Assembly: GCA_958510825.1 (NCBI GenBank)
Contig: OY294047.1
Location: 35,995,747-36,059,746 of the forward strand
Length of the DNA: 64,000 nucleotides
Direction of reading: 5' to 3'
Source: Brachypterus glaber
Taxonomy: Eukaryota; Arthropoda; Insecta; Coleoptera; Kateretidae
The position numbers and the translations under genes are program-made. Under the pieces are notes generated by a model that was not told the DNA's origin, ran no database searches, and saw only the letters and a program-made list of their open reading frames with translations. Positions 10,539-21,063 of the stretch are shown piece by piece (the stretch's first letter is position 1; each line of letters begins with the position of its first letter).

Positions 10539-13500
10539 AAGTAAAAAAGCTGAAAAAAAAATACCCGCAGTTTAGCCGGCAAAAGTCATGGCTCGGAATC
10601 TAACTTATAAGTAAACTTTTGCTTCTGTCAAAAATTAACCAATGCATTGCTTAATTTTTGCCAGAAGCAAAAGTAGCAATGTAAATTTAAATTTGATTTG
10701 GTTAACGGTTATTCGTCGCAAACTTGGATGTAAACTAACCTTCAAAAGTGGCCATTATATATATATTGTTAAAAAATGTGGAAATTAAAAAAAAATAGAT
10801 CATATAACCAACACTCAAAAGTAAATTAAATGTCCTTTAATTTCGTGACCTTTGACAATGTTTTATTGCAATAACCAATTAACTTTATTTTATTTTTTGC
10901 AAAAAGAAAAACAGTTGAGAAGGAACAATGATTTTTATTACATTTTTATTTTGGTCGTAAAGCTATAAAATTTTTTATTGTAGCTGTAAATCACATGTTA
11001 AATAATCATGTAATATAATACTATATTATATAAACACGATTTTTATATTTGTCAGTTTTTTGGGTTCCGCAACCGCAGTGGGGAATTTTTTAAATCTAGC
11101 AAGACAAAAATAACAAAACCAACTTTTAAATAAACGAATTAAAGTATTATTACCTGAAAATATACTAATGTTTTTTTAAATAACTGGGAAAAGCCCTTGG
11201 ATATTACATGTTATCGTTGGGTGCATTGAGTAGTACATTACGGATGTTTAAAAGTGATATTAAGTTTGGTGTTGTATCAACCGTTAAAATAAAGTATCGC
11301 CAACATCTCGGTTTGTTTGTAAACAAATAGTACGTATATTCAGGCCAGAACAATAACAATTACCAGTAACTGGTATTGTTGTTTCTGTTAGAACAAAGAT
11401 GTACGAGTAAGACAAACGAATGTTTATGTTGCCGACGTTTTTGTCAGTTTTAACGAATGAAATGCCTATTCTAGAGAGAAGAGTTATTAGTTCATTGTGT
11501 TCTATACATTATTAAGATCAAGGTATGTACTTTAAACCTCTGGCTTTATTTTTTTTAATGAAATTATTTTAACTTTGATATTAACTTTACTTTACTTTTA
11601 CTTTACAAATTTATCAAAATATTTTATTTTGCTTGATCTACAGTTTGATTACTGTTGATTTCGGTAATAAATTTTTAACTCGCAGATAGCTTATTTACAA
11701 CTCTATAAAACCATACTAAATTTGGCCGCATAAAGTTGCAGATTATTTTTACAGGCTTCTACTATACGTCGTATTATCATCAAAATGTAGATTTTAAAAT
11801 TATGCTTTCACATCGGCCAACAATGGGTATCGGGGGGCTTTCGGGGTCAAAGATTACAAATTTTTGGGCATAATTAAATAAATTCAAAATGGCGGCGCCA
11901 ATATGGCGAATTTTGGCATTTATGAAGCATGCCGACTCAAAATTGGTATATAGGGGCTTTGGGGTCGTAGATTACAGTTTTTTAAATACAAATTTTAACC
12001 CCTTAAAAATTGTTCCCCTCAAGCTTTAGATTTTTTAGACTATATTTCTTGTTAGAATTTTGTCCTTCTAGAAATTCAATTTGCCCCACTTTTTGTAAGG
12101 ACGTCTCAAACCGCCACCCAAACAAACCTTTAAAAGCTATAAACATGAAATTTGGCATATAGTAGTCACCCACATGTTGATTTTAGCCCAATTAAAACGT
12201 TAAAAGATAACATAAAATTTGGCTTACAGGACTTTAAATGGTGCAATACAAAAAATGAAAATAGTTAACACTTCAGGGTAGTCATGCACACAGGTAAATT
12301 CGACCTATAAATATAAAAATAACCTATTTTAAATACTACCTACTCACAATATTTTCATGTATGAAAAATCGATATTTTTTTATGCATAAAATGTCTTTTT
12401 GATATTCCTGATAAAAAGTTTCAATAGAAACCTTTCAACAAGCGTTTTTCAGTAAATCTTTGGTAAATAAGCATGCATATAATATATGCCATATATACTC
12501 AAAATATGATGAGTAAACATTCATACGGGGATTGCAATTGATTGTTATAATAGATTCTTATTTTATTTTTGCTGTTTCAGGAGGGCACTAGTGTTCTCCA
12601 CTTTAAACCTTGTTTTATTTCCTATATTTAGTAAATTAGGCATATAGTTTGTAAAACTATAGGTATTAGATCCGACATATATTTTATGATTTGGACATTT
12701 TAACGACCCCAAGAATCCCCTAATTCAGTTTTTTAAATTATGGCGGCCACGTCGGATCCGCCATTTTGAATTTTAAAGTTTTTATAGCGGATTTACCTTC
12801 GCGACCCAAAGCCCACTAATACAAAGTTTTTTGAAAATATAAACTTTCTTGTTTGTTTTGTTTGTTTAACCCCATTTTTCTCTAGGCGTATCTACATACA
12901 TATATGGGTTTGAGAACAAAATTTATTTTGAAAACACCAAATTACTGTCAATAGTATAATAATTGAAATTTTGATTTTTTTTGATTTTACTATAACTTTA
13001 CTATCGAAAAAAACTATTTCCAGCGATAGAATATCTACATTTTGTTATTTTTTTCCTAAAAAATCCACGTTTACCACCTTATAAAATGTACTCTCTTCAT
13101 ATATCAGTAGAATTCAATGAATATTTTATTGTGAGATAACTTGTAAGGCATTGTTGTTGTTTGCGAAAATTGAAAACAGAAGAAAGGAACTTTTCCTTCA
13201 GATTCGATGAATGATTGATTTTCCGATAATTGTTATATTCTGCCTCTTTTTCTCCATTTAAAAATATGGATGTGAATACAGTGAATGTCAAAAGTTTTAA
13301 AAATAATATAATATATTATATTATAATCGGTACATCAGTTCTAAACTGTGGTATCTCGAAAGTCAATTCAATAAAGTACCTTTTCCTTGATAAATTTGAA
13401 AATGGCGCCTTTGATCATAAAAACATGTTATAAATATTTTAATTTTAATATTAAATTAAATTAAATTGTGAATTCGAGGTTTATGTAGTGTGGTGGGGAT

Positions 13501-13569
13501 CACGGTAAAATTTGCCGGCTGACGGAAAGAAAATTTACCGATTTTTTACCGAACTAAATTCAAAACATA
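10539..13569. other. Non-coding stretch with degenerate repeat modules
   Basis: No gene recognised. There is a short hairpin at 10615-10672 (TTTTGCTTCTGTC...GCCAGAAGCAAAA). Between 11820 and 12860, blocks such as GGGGCTTTCGGGGTC, AGGGGCTTTGGGGTCG and GACCCCAAGAATCCCC recur in both orientations with GGATCCGCCATTTTG. This looks like a decayed inverted element. Confidence 0.45.
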
Positions 13570-14485
13570 TACAGGGTGTTCAATAACTGGCATGCCGAAA
13601 TTTGAGAGGTGATTGATTCTACATACAAAAATATAATACCTATAAAGGTTGGTCCGCAAATTAGCCCTAAGGGAGATACGACCCTTTAAATGTGCATTAA
13701 AAATAAGGTTTTTAGTTAATAACTGTGGTACCCTTTAAGCTAAAGCGATGAGGTTTTGCGTGTATATATACGTATACTATTATTAATAAGGGCAATTAGG
13801 TTATGTTAACTTACTTTTTTTATTCTATCTGGAGGCGTGCCTAGTCGGACAAAATATGTGAGGCTTAACACATTTTTGGCCCAAACTTTTTTGTGGATTT
13901 TTTTCTATTTTTTGTAAAAAATATATATTCCTTGAGTAATAATACATAAAAAATGTCATATAGTGTAACACTGTAGGTGCAACCGTTAAAAAAAAATGCA
14001 ATTAACACGTTCACTGCCACTGACGTAAATTTTCGTCGAACTCGTCCTTGGTCGAGTGCCACCTACGGAATTTTCCGTTAAAAGCCTGTATCGCAAGTAT
14101 TCATTTAAAAGTTTTGAAAATAAAAAATAGTAATCGGGACCGGCCAATAAGTGCCATGAATGCGGCTGACTGCGAACGTGTTAAGTGGAAGTAACATTTT
14201 GTGCCACCAAAAATATTTCTTTTTAAAAGGCTATTACTCCTTTAATATTAAATTTAGGTGTTTCGGTGAAGAATACTTTTTTGCTTACTTTTAAATAAAG
14301 AATCGCCTTGCAGCATTAAAATTTTATTGGTGCTTTTTTTGTTCCTCATTCAATATGTCCATCTTTGAAGGGCCGTATGTCTTAGGGCTCATTTCCGGAT
14401 CAACCTTTATATGAACTTTTTTTCATTATTTTTGATGTAAAATCATCTTCCAAACGTTAGCATGCCAGTTACTGATCACCCTGTA
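13570..14485. mobile_element. Palindromic CAGGGTG element with nested TTAA insertion
   Basis: The ends TACAGGGTGTTCAATAACTG and CAGTTACTGATCACCCTGTA are inverted. Internal blocks match 8471-9202 in order. A 174-bp TTAA-flanked element sits inside at 14007-14180. No intact transposase. Confidence 0.85.
14007..14180. mobile_element. 174-bp piggyBac-type MITE, TTAA target
   Basis: Ends CACGTTCACTGCC and GCGAACGTG are inverted and each is flanked by TTAA (14003-14006 and 14181-14184). The related element at 8471-9202 reads AATGCAATTAAGAGGAAG with a single TTAA at the equivalent place. TTAA-specific, footprint-like integration is the hallmark of the piggyBac superfamily. Confidence 0.9.
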
Positions 14486-15345
14486 TAATATAAACTATGT
14501 AATACACATATAAATTGTAGATGTATCTACAATTATTTTTTTACAATTTTGGCGAAAGCGTCTATATGTGAATAATATTCACTAAATATGCTACAATTGC
14601 TTTTAGTAAAACTTTTTACATTAGCAATAGTATACCAATATCCAAAATTCTATTCTATAACAGTAATAGGTAGGTATGACATTTTTTTTTCAGTAAAATA
14701 TTATTTAATTTCCAGAACGCATTGCGAAACATGACAATGGAAACTGGGACAATTTTTTATTTCTATATTTATATAATTATTTGGTCCAAAACAAAGGATA
14801 TCCCATTTCGCGCAAGAAATAAAACAGAGGCTTTCTCGGCCCCCAAACCCGTTTATCATTTCACGAAACACGATTCATCACTTTTCCTCAAACCTGCTGC
14901 CAAAATGGATAGTGCTTCACGTTTCCTAATGTATAATCTTCCCATTTAGTGCCGATCTCTACTTATTATACAGACAAATTCCGCATGCGAGGTTTTGCGT
15001 GTGAACTAATCTTAACATCGCCCATCTTTATATGTTATTTTCATGTAGTTATTTTAACCAGGGGCGTGCGAAACGGTGTTTCTTAGGCTTTTTTTATTTA
15101 GTTGTTAAGCGTGAAATTTGTAAAAAATACCGCCTGCGGTGCTAGCTAGAGTTTCTTGCATTTTTGTGAAATTTTAAATTGTAAGACTGATTTAAAATTA
15201 AAATAGACAATTAAATTTGTAAAAAAAATCGCCTGCGGTCCTATAATAATAAAGTTAAAAAAACACTCGCTGTAAAAGCTGGAAAACACCTGGAATTCCA
15301 AATAAATTGTTTGATGGGAAACAATAACATTTTGCTTTTTTATTA
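14486..15345. other. Intervening non-coding sequence
   Basis: The open frame at 14722-14949 has a T-rich run and AG upstream but no recognisable domain and sits in repeat-rich DNA. Pieces such as GAGGTTTTGCGTGTGAACTA and AACCAGGGGCGTGCGAAAC near 15000-15075 duplicate internal blocks of the next CAGGGTG element, so part of this is an older truncated copy. Confidence 0.5.
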
Positions 15346-16304
15346 TACAGGGTGTATTTGAAATACGGTCCGAAATTTTAAGGGATGATTCTACATCAGA
15401 AAATACGACAAAAAAATCCTATAACATATGTCTAAAAATTCGTCTTAAGGGAGCTACGCCCCTTTAAACGTGGCTAAAAAATCGGTTATTATTTAATAAC
15501 TCAGGAACCCTTTAAGATATAGCAACGAGGTTTTGCAAGTGAACTAATCTTAATAAGGCCCATCTTCGTATGTTGTTTTCATGTACTTATTTTAACCAGG
15601 GGCGTGCGAAACTGGGGGGCCGTATCAGTTTTTTGTCCCAAACTTTTTTCTGTGTAACTTTTTTGTGATTTTATTTTTAATATATGATTCCTCAGGTCAA
15701 AATACATAAAAAAAGGTACTATTGTTGTAACACTGTAGGACTAACCGTTTTCGAGAAAAATTAATTTGAAGGTGAAATTTCACGGTTCGTGGGCGAAAAG
15801 TTGAAAACCAAAATTTTAATGATGCAAATATCGAAAACTATGAAAAAAATTTTCCATACATGTATGTCGAAAAATCGCTTTTAAAGCCACTATGGCCCTT
15901 TAAAAATGGTGCATTTTTACGAGACCATAGCTCCCTAAGGATTGATTTTTGGAAGTGCCTGTATATGGGGTTTTTCTTAGTTTTTTATGTACATTTACCC
16001 TGCATCATTGTAATTTCGCTTTTCAATATTTTATTATTTAATTTTTCGTCCTCATAGCGTAAATTTCACCTTTTTTTTTCTCGAAAACGGTTAGTCCTAT
16101 TGTGTTACAACAAGAGTACCTTTTTTTATGTATTTTGACCTGAGGAATCATATACCAAAAATAAAATTCCAAAAATGTTACACAGAAAAAAGTTTTGGAC
16201 AAAAGGACGCAGTTTAGACATATGTTTATAGGAACTTTTTGTCATATTTTCTGATGTAGAATCACCCCTTAAAATTTTGGACCCTATTTCAAATACACCG
16301 TGTA
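15346..16304. mobile_element. Palindromic CAGGGTGTATTTGAAAT element
   Basis: The left end TACAGGGTGTATTTGAAATA mirrors the right TATTTCAAATACACCGTGTA. Internal TCGAGAAAAATTAATTTGAA and CTCGAAAACGGTTAGTCCTA are also mirrored, so the element is a near-complete snapback of about 960 bp. It belongs to the same subfamily as 50993-51886. Confidence 0.82.
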
Positions 16305-17045
16305 TGTTATTCTGTAATTTTTAATTATACCTACTTGTGACCAAGGGTATAGCGTCGGGGCACAGGTTCCCCAATTTCCTTGGGCTTGATATTTTGTCAC
16401 ATAATAACAAATTTTCCCCTTACTTGCCCCTCCTTTTATTTTAAAGTTTCTCGGAAAATTTAATCCGCCTCCGGGTACCAAGTTTTAAGCAAATCCGAGC
16501 TACCCTAAAAATCTAATCCGCCATATTGGATCCGCCTTTTGAACGCTAACTTTTAAATTCTGACCTCGGATTCAGATTCAACTACCCAAAATACGCAAGA
16601 ATTGACTAGTCTGGTCTGACGCACTCGAGATCTTTTGTGTGCACCGGCAACAGAAGATGAATCGCATCGTAAAAAATCGGACTATACTCTTCTGGCTACA
16701 CTACTGTGAAGAGTATAATAAATTGGTGGTATATATTCGTTACGCACAGAAAACGTTCTTTTAAACTTTTTCCATTAGTTTGTTTTGCGTATTTTTTTCA
16801 GGAATGGCCATTTTATGCTTATTCATCTTGATTAGGTATGATTGAACTTTAAAACAGGATATTACTTCGAAACCCTTATCAGAATACTCTCAAATTATAA
16901 ATTGGAATTCTCCCTCAATGTTATAGCTGTTCTGCAAAAAAATTGCCTTTCCTGATACTTATTACTTATTTTTCTGTTCATGATCTGTACAAGTATAAAT
17001 AATAATAATTTAGAAAAAAAAATATTAATTTATAATATGTACTGT
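16305..17045. other. Non-coding sequence
   Basis: No gene supported. AAGGGTATAGCGTCGGGG and CCATATTGGATCCGCC echo the 11820-12860 modules and suggest repeat debris. Confidence 0.4.
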
Positions 17046-17540
17046 CAAAGGGGGTGAAACCAGTCAAAATTTGCTGTTTTTTGGGTTTTTTTCGGTTTGG
17101 ACTTTTTACAAAAATAAAAATCCAAAAAAAATATATGCTAAAGCTTGAAGTTTCGAGTATTTATAACTGTCAAAATAGCCACAGTAGTTTTTTTATATAT
17201 ATTTTTAAAGGTTTATCGGCTTCACCCCGTACTAGGGGGGTGAAACCGATCACCTCTTTTGTTTCACGTATATTTGACCCTAGCAACTTTGAGAGTGAAA
17301 CCGATCATTTATCCTCGTTTTAAAAAAACTTTTTCGTTTTTAAATAAAGAAAAAAAGTTGAAAAACTAGTAAAAAAAAACGTGTATTTTTTATCAAAAAG
17401 GTACATATTAAACTTAAAAATTATTTCTTAAATGGTTTGGGAGGGGGTGAGGGGGTTAGTGTAGAGGACTTACAAAAAGTACTTGGATTTCCTACAAAAC
17501 AAACTCACAAAAAAAGCTTTAATTATAAAGAAAGCTTTAT

Positions 17541-17740
17541 TCGATGATCGTGAGTTCAAACCTCACTGGCACCGATTGCCTTTTTCAGTTAATTAATAAC
17601 TGAAATTTTGCGAAGGCGTACTCCCTAGATATATTGGTTCGAAAGTTAATTAAAGCCGGTGGTTCCCTCTACTACTAGCCCACACAAGTCCTGGACTTAG
17701 AGGATGCTTAATTAAGTAGAATAGTACGAGGTTAAAAATA
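17541..17740 (+). mobile_element. tRNA-derived SINE, 5'-truncated copy C
   Basis: It begins at GATGATCGTGAGTTCAAACC (the B-box region) and runs through the shared body GCGAAGGCGTACTCCCTAG to AGTACGAGGTTAAAAATA. It lacks the A-box head, so it cannot drive its own transcription. Confidence 0.85.
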
Positions 17741-17885
17741 AACATAATTTAGACCAATTAGTTAGTAATCGATTTCACCCCACCATTTTCCCACTTTTTA
17801 TAAAATGTGAATCAAAAATTACACAATGTTGATAAAAAACTAGAAACTTTTTACTACTAGGGCCAGATAATAGTTAAACTCAAAT

Positions 17886-18128
17886 TTATGTAACACGTTT
17901 TCTCAGCTCTTTTTTGTGACTCAGCACAACCAAACGTTTCCACAAATTTACACCTCTAAAACAACCTACGTATCTCAACAGACAGACAAAATAAGCTTTC
18001 GTCCCCGCTCTCCTAAAGACTGATATTTCCTGCAGTAACTTGTCTACTTTCGCCGCTTGCTGACTGCTGTATACTACCTGTACTAACAACATACAAAAAG
18101 CCAAAATATACGTGATGATTGGTTTCAC
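17886..18128 (-). other. Unassigned minus-strand open frame with leader-like start
   Basis: Eighty codons opening MKPIITYILAFCMLLVQVVY, which looks like a secretory leader, followed by a basic region with three cysteines. It lies inside the GTGAAACC inverted element and overlaps another open frame (18125-18340 minus) by four bases. I do not recognise either product. The leader-like start may be chance, because the region is AT-rich and part of the frame derives from the terminal repeat. Confidence 0.2.
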
Positions 18129-18716
18129 CCCTGCTGATCGGTTTCACCCCGGTTGACGGTAATTAGAAAGGCGGCGCACAAGAAAATTAAAAAATACGAA
18201 ACAGGTATCTTTTCTAAACGGTTGGAAAAATAAGAAATTTTATAAAATAAGATATCAATATCACTTTTCCTGTATTCTTGGACCATATCCTTTTGTTTTT
18301 TCTTTGTAGCTATATCGGATTGTTTTTCTGGCCGCACCATTATCAGAAATTTATTAAAAGAAAAATTAATTGAAATTAATTTTACCTCGATTTTACCTAT
18401 GATTAAAATTTTACTAGTGTCAAAATTTGATCTATCAAAATTTATTAAAATGCCTATATCTCGGAAACTAATAGTCCTACAATAAAAATGATCGCATATG
18501 CTTTTGTAGGGAATTAAACATTTTCATTTATGCAAATAAATATCCTACTATAAATAATAAGTTAGATATCGCTAAAAATTATAGTTTTTGTCCATTTTTC
18601 CTCCCTTGCCCTTTGCTAATATTAACCATATTTGATGTGACGCAAACAGAATCTTTTGGTCCTGAATCTTTTGGTGAAAGAATTTTTCAAATCGGACTTT
18701 TCGTTTAAAAGTTTAA

Positions 18717-18739
18717 ATACAGACAGACAGACAGACAGA
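18717..18739. repeat. (ACAG)n microsatellite
   Basis: About five ACAG units next to AAATTTTTCTAACACCG. Confidence 0.9.
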
Positions 18740-18799
18740 AATTTTTCTAACACCGACTTTTTTCACATTTTCTCGACGTTTCATTACATTCTTAAGCCG

Positions 18800-19520
18800 A
18801 AAATGCAAAAGAAATAATTTTTTCTACGACTGCTTTAGAATATAAGCAAATACACACACTTTTCAAACACAGAATAAATCAATTCTAGCTCTAGATACGG
18901 TATGAATATTCCGTATCAAGTGTTAGAATGAGCACATGTAGTGCCATCTCTTGTTTATAAAAGTAAAGAAAACTGTAGCAAAATTGGCAAAAATATATAT
19001 ATTTTACCATGAAACATTAAATAATTTAATGCAATTTAAAGTTTTGCGTTAAAATTACATAAAGTTTACTAGTTTTTCTTAATATTTACTAGTTTTTTAT
19101 CAATTTAGTTCAAAAAATTAAAACTGTTCCATCTATTGTTAAATATTTAAACCTGATATCTGTACCACAATCTGACATAACCTTCGATTTTTGCATTACA
19201 ATTACTAAATATGTGCTAAAATTAAATAAAAATCTTTTTTAAGTACTGATTTAATAAAATTATTAAATAACATTAATTGCTTTATTTAAAAATATGTGTT
19301 TTATTGATTTACAATGACGAGTCACAAAAAACATGGTTTTTAACCTTGTCCGCAGTTTAAAGCCATACAGTGTTTCATATTTGCAGTCGAAGAAAAAGTA
19401 TAGTCTAAAACACGTATGGAATATTCATTCCGCGCTCGCGGGACCGTCATACTCGCCCTACCGGCTCGTATGACAAACTTTCCGCTCGCGCGGAATATTG
19501 TTTATTCCATACTAGTTATA
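18800..19520. repeat. Interspersed element with hairpin cassette, inverted copy 2
   Basis: Inverse of 1960-2660. CTACGACTGCTTTAGAATAT opens it, and the cassette with CTCGCCCTACCGGCTCG lies at about 19390-19530. Divergence from copy 1 is modest, so the two could pair or recombine across 16 kb. Confidence 0.78.
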
Positions 19521-19594
19521 GAATATACTATTTCGGTCGATTTTAATAACGGGTGTTTTCACCCGTAATGTTATTTTTTTTTGTGTATTTTTAA

Positions 19595-20551
19595 CCCGGC
19601 GTCTAACATGTGGGGTGTCACAAACCCCAGAGTCCAAATATTACTCCGTAACTATTTTATTTTCGCGTCAAGCGAAGACAGAGCCTTTTAATCGTTTTTT
19701 ACTTTGCACAGTGAAGCATGAACTGCATTATAAATATTGAAGCGTTATATGCCACGTCCTTTTGAAGTCGCCTGGGGTTTTTGACACCCCACGTGTCATA
19801 ATAAGTAAAATTTATTTTCCTACGGCCTAGTTAGTAGTTATTGCCTATTTTACACCCGTTGTCTATGACAACGGTTAAAAAGTGAAAATTAGCTGACTTT
19901 ACATATCTGCTGTCAGAAAATGAGTAAACGTGAAACACATAACCTTAAATTGACAAATTAATATTTTAACACAATTTTTGCGTCTTTTGGATGTTTAGGT
20001 CGTAGAAAAAATAGTATACGGACCTTGATGCAAACTATTTAGGTGCACATCGAGAGCTTTTTACTCGGCTGCGTCTCATAAATAAATAAGCACTCAATTG
20101 CACTGAAGACTAGGTTCGCGTACTCGGTGCGTAATATACTATTATCTTGCAGTTTCTCCTGTATTCTTAAGTCGTATTGCGATTACTTAAAGTAATTTAT
20201 TTTGAACACTACCTATAATATTTAAAAGTTTATAATTTATGTTATTCATTTAGTTTTTTTATTTGGCAATTTTAAATGTTATTTTTTTTTTAGTTAATAG
20301 GAAACAAAAAGCTTTTCTATTTCTTAAAAAAATTTATTTATTTTTGTTAACCGATTAAAAAAAATAAACATATATGTATTTAAGATTTTTTAAATTAGTT
20401 TTAGGTTAATATATTGTATAACTCAAATATTTGACTACATTTTTTTAAAAAAATTTATTAAATAAAGCAAAAACGGTCCCATTTATTGTTGGGGTTTATT
20501 ACACCCCACCTGTCTTAACTTGTAAAACTAAACCACCTGTCAGACGCCGGG
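19595..20551. mobile_element. piggyBac-type TTAA element just upstream of the receptor exon
   Basis: The ends CCCGGCGTCTAACATGTGGG and CACCTGTCAGACGCCGGG are inverted with a few mismatches, each bordered by TTAA (19591-19594 and 20552-20555). GGGGTGTCACAAACCCC-type blocks recur inside. It contains no transposase frame. A weak hairpin cassette (19998-20150) opening GTCGTAGAAAAAATAGTATA lies inside. Its right end is 190 bp before the first receptor exon. Confidence 0.8.
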
Positions 20552-20745
20552 TTAAACAACATGAAGGATATATTTGCTGTTTATAGTCATTTATGTGAGT
20601 TAAAGCCTCAAGAGCCTTTATTTAATATGCATTACATCATTTCTCCCCTTTTTAACATTTGGCTCGAGGCACGACAAGAAAAATGTACCTTTTCTATTCT
20701 ATTTTCTCTTACAAGAATAAATTCAATATGTCTTTTTTGTTCCAG

Positions 20746-21063
20746 GACTCGTCAACGTCCCGGATATCGACCTCTCGATCCAGTTGGATGACCCGAAGGA
20801 TGTGACGGTGTCAAAGGGCCAAAGTGCAACTTTAAAATGTGCGGCCCGGACCAAAGGCGACAAACCTCTTCGTTACACCTGGATGCAGGGTGACGTACCC
20901 GTAGGCGAAAACGACACCAGAAGGGTGTTGAAAAAAGACGGCAGTCTGCATTTCCCCCACGTGGGCGGGAAGCGTGGTGCAGGCGTGCCTGGGGAATACC
21001 GATGTTTGGTAAAACGGGATAAGGTTGCTGTTTTGTCGGAAGTTGCGAAGCTTAGAGTTGCTT
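20746..21063 (+). CDS. Receptor exon a: Ig domain 1
   Basis: The acceptor TTTTTTGTTCCAG precedes 20746 and the donor GTAAGT starts at 21064. The exon begins with two bases of a split codon and ends with one (phase 1 on both sides), so it is a symmetric whole-domain exon. Residues 1-105 include KGQSATLKC, YTWMQG and GEYRC, the B, C and F strands of an Ig fold. An NDT sequon lies in the middle. Codon use is more GC-rich than the flanking introns. An upstream exon ending in phase 1 must supply the signal peptide. Confidence 0.95.

Larger units (their letters stand above)
17046..18160. mobile_element. Inverted element with repeated GTGAAACCGATC motifs
   Basis: The left end GTCAAAGGGGGTGAAACC mirrors the right GGTTTCACCCCGGTTGAC. 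The motif GTGAAACCGATC or its complement occurs about six times, clustered near both ends (about 17054, 17238, 17293, 17768, 18120, 18140), as subterminal transposase-binding repeats often do. A 5'-truncated SINE lies inside. On the minus strand 17886-18128 is open and starts with a hydrophobic leader, but matches no family I recognise. Confidence 0.65.

Noticed and set aside
10214..10582. 122-codon minus-strand frame with a long glutamate run
   Set aside because: It is the translation of the (CTT)n microsatellite; the flanks have no domain or coding signal.
17886..18340. Two overlapping minus-strand frames, one with a leader-like start
   Set aside because: Interesting, but not accepted as a gene: inside an inverted repeat, one partly made of the terminal motif, no homology recognised.
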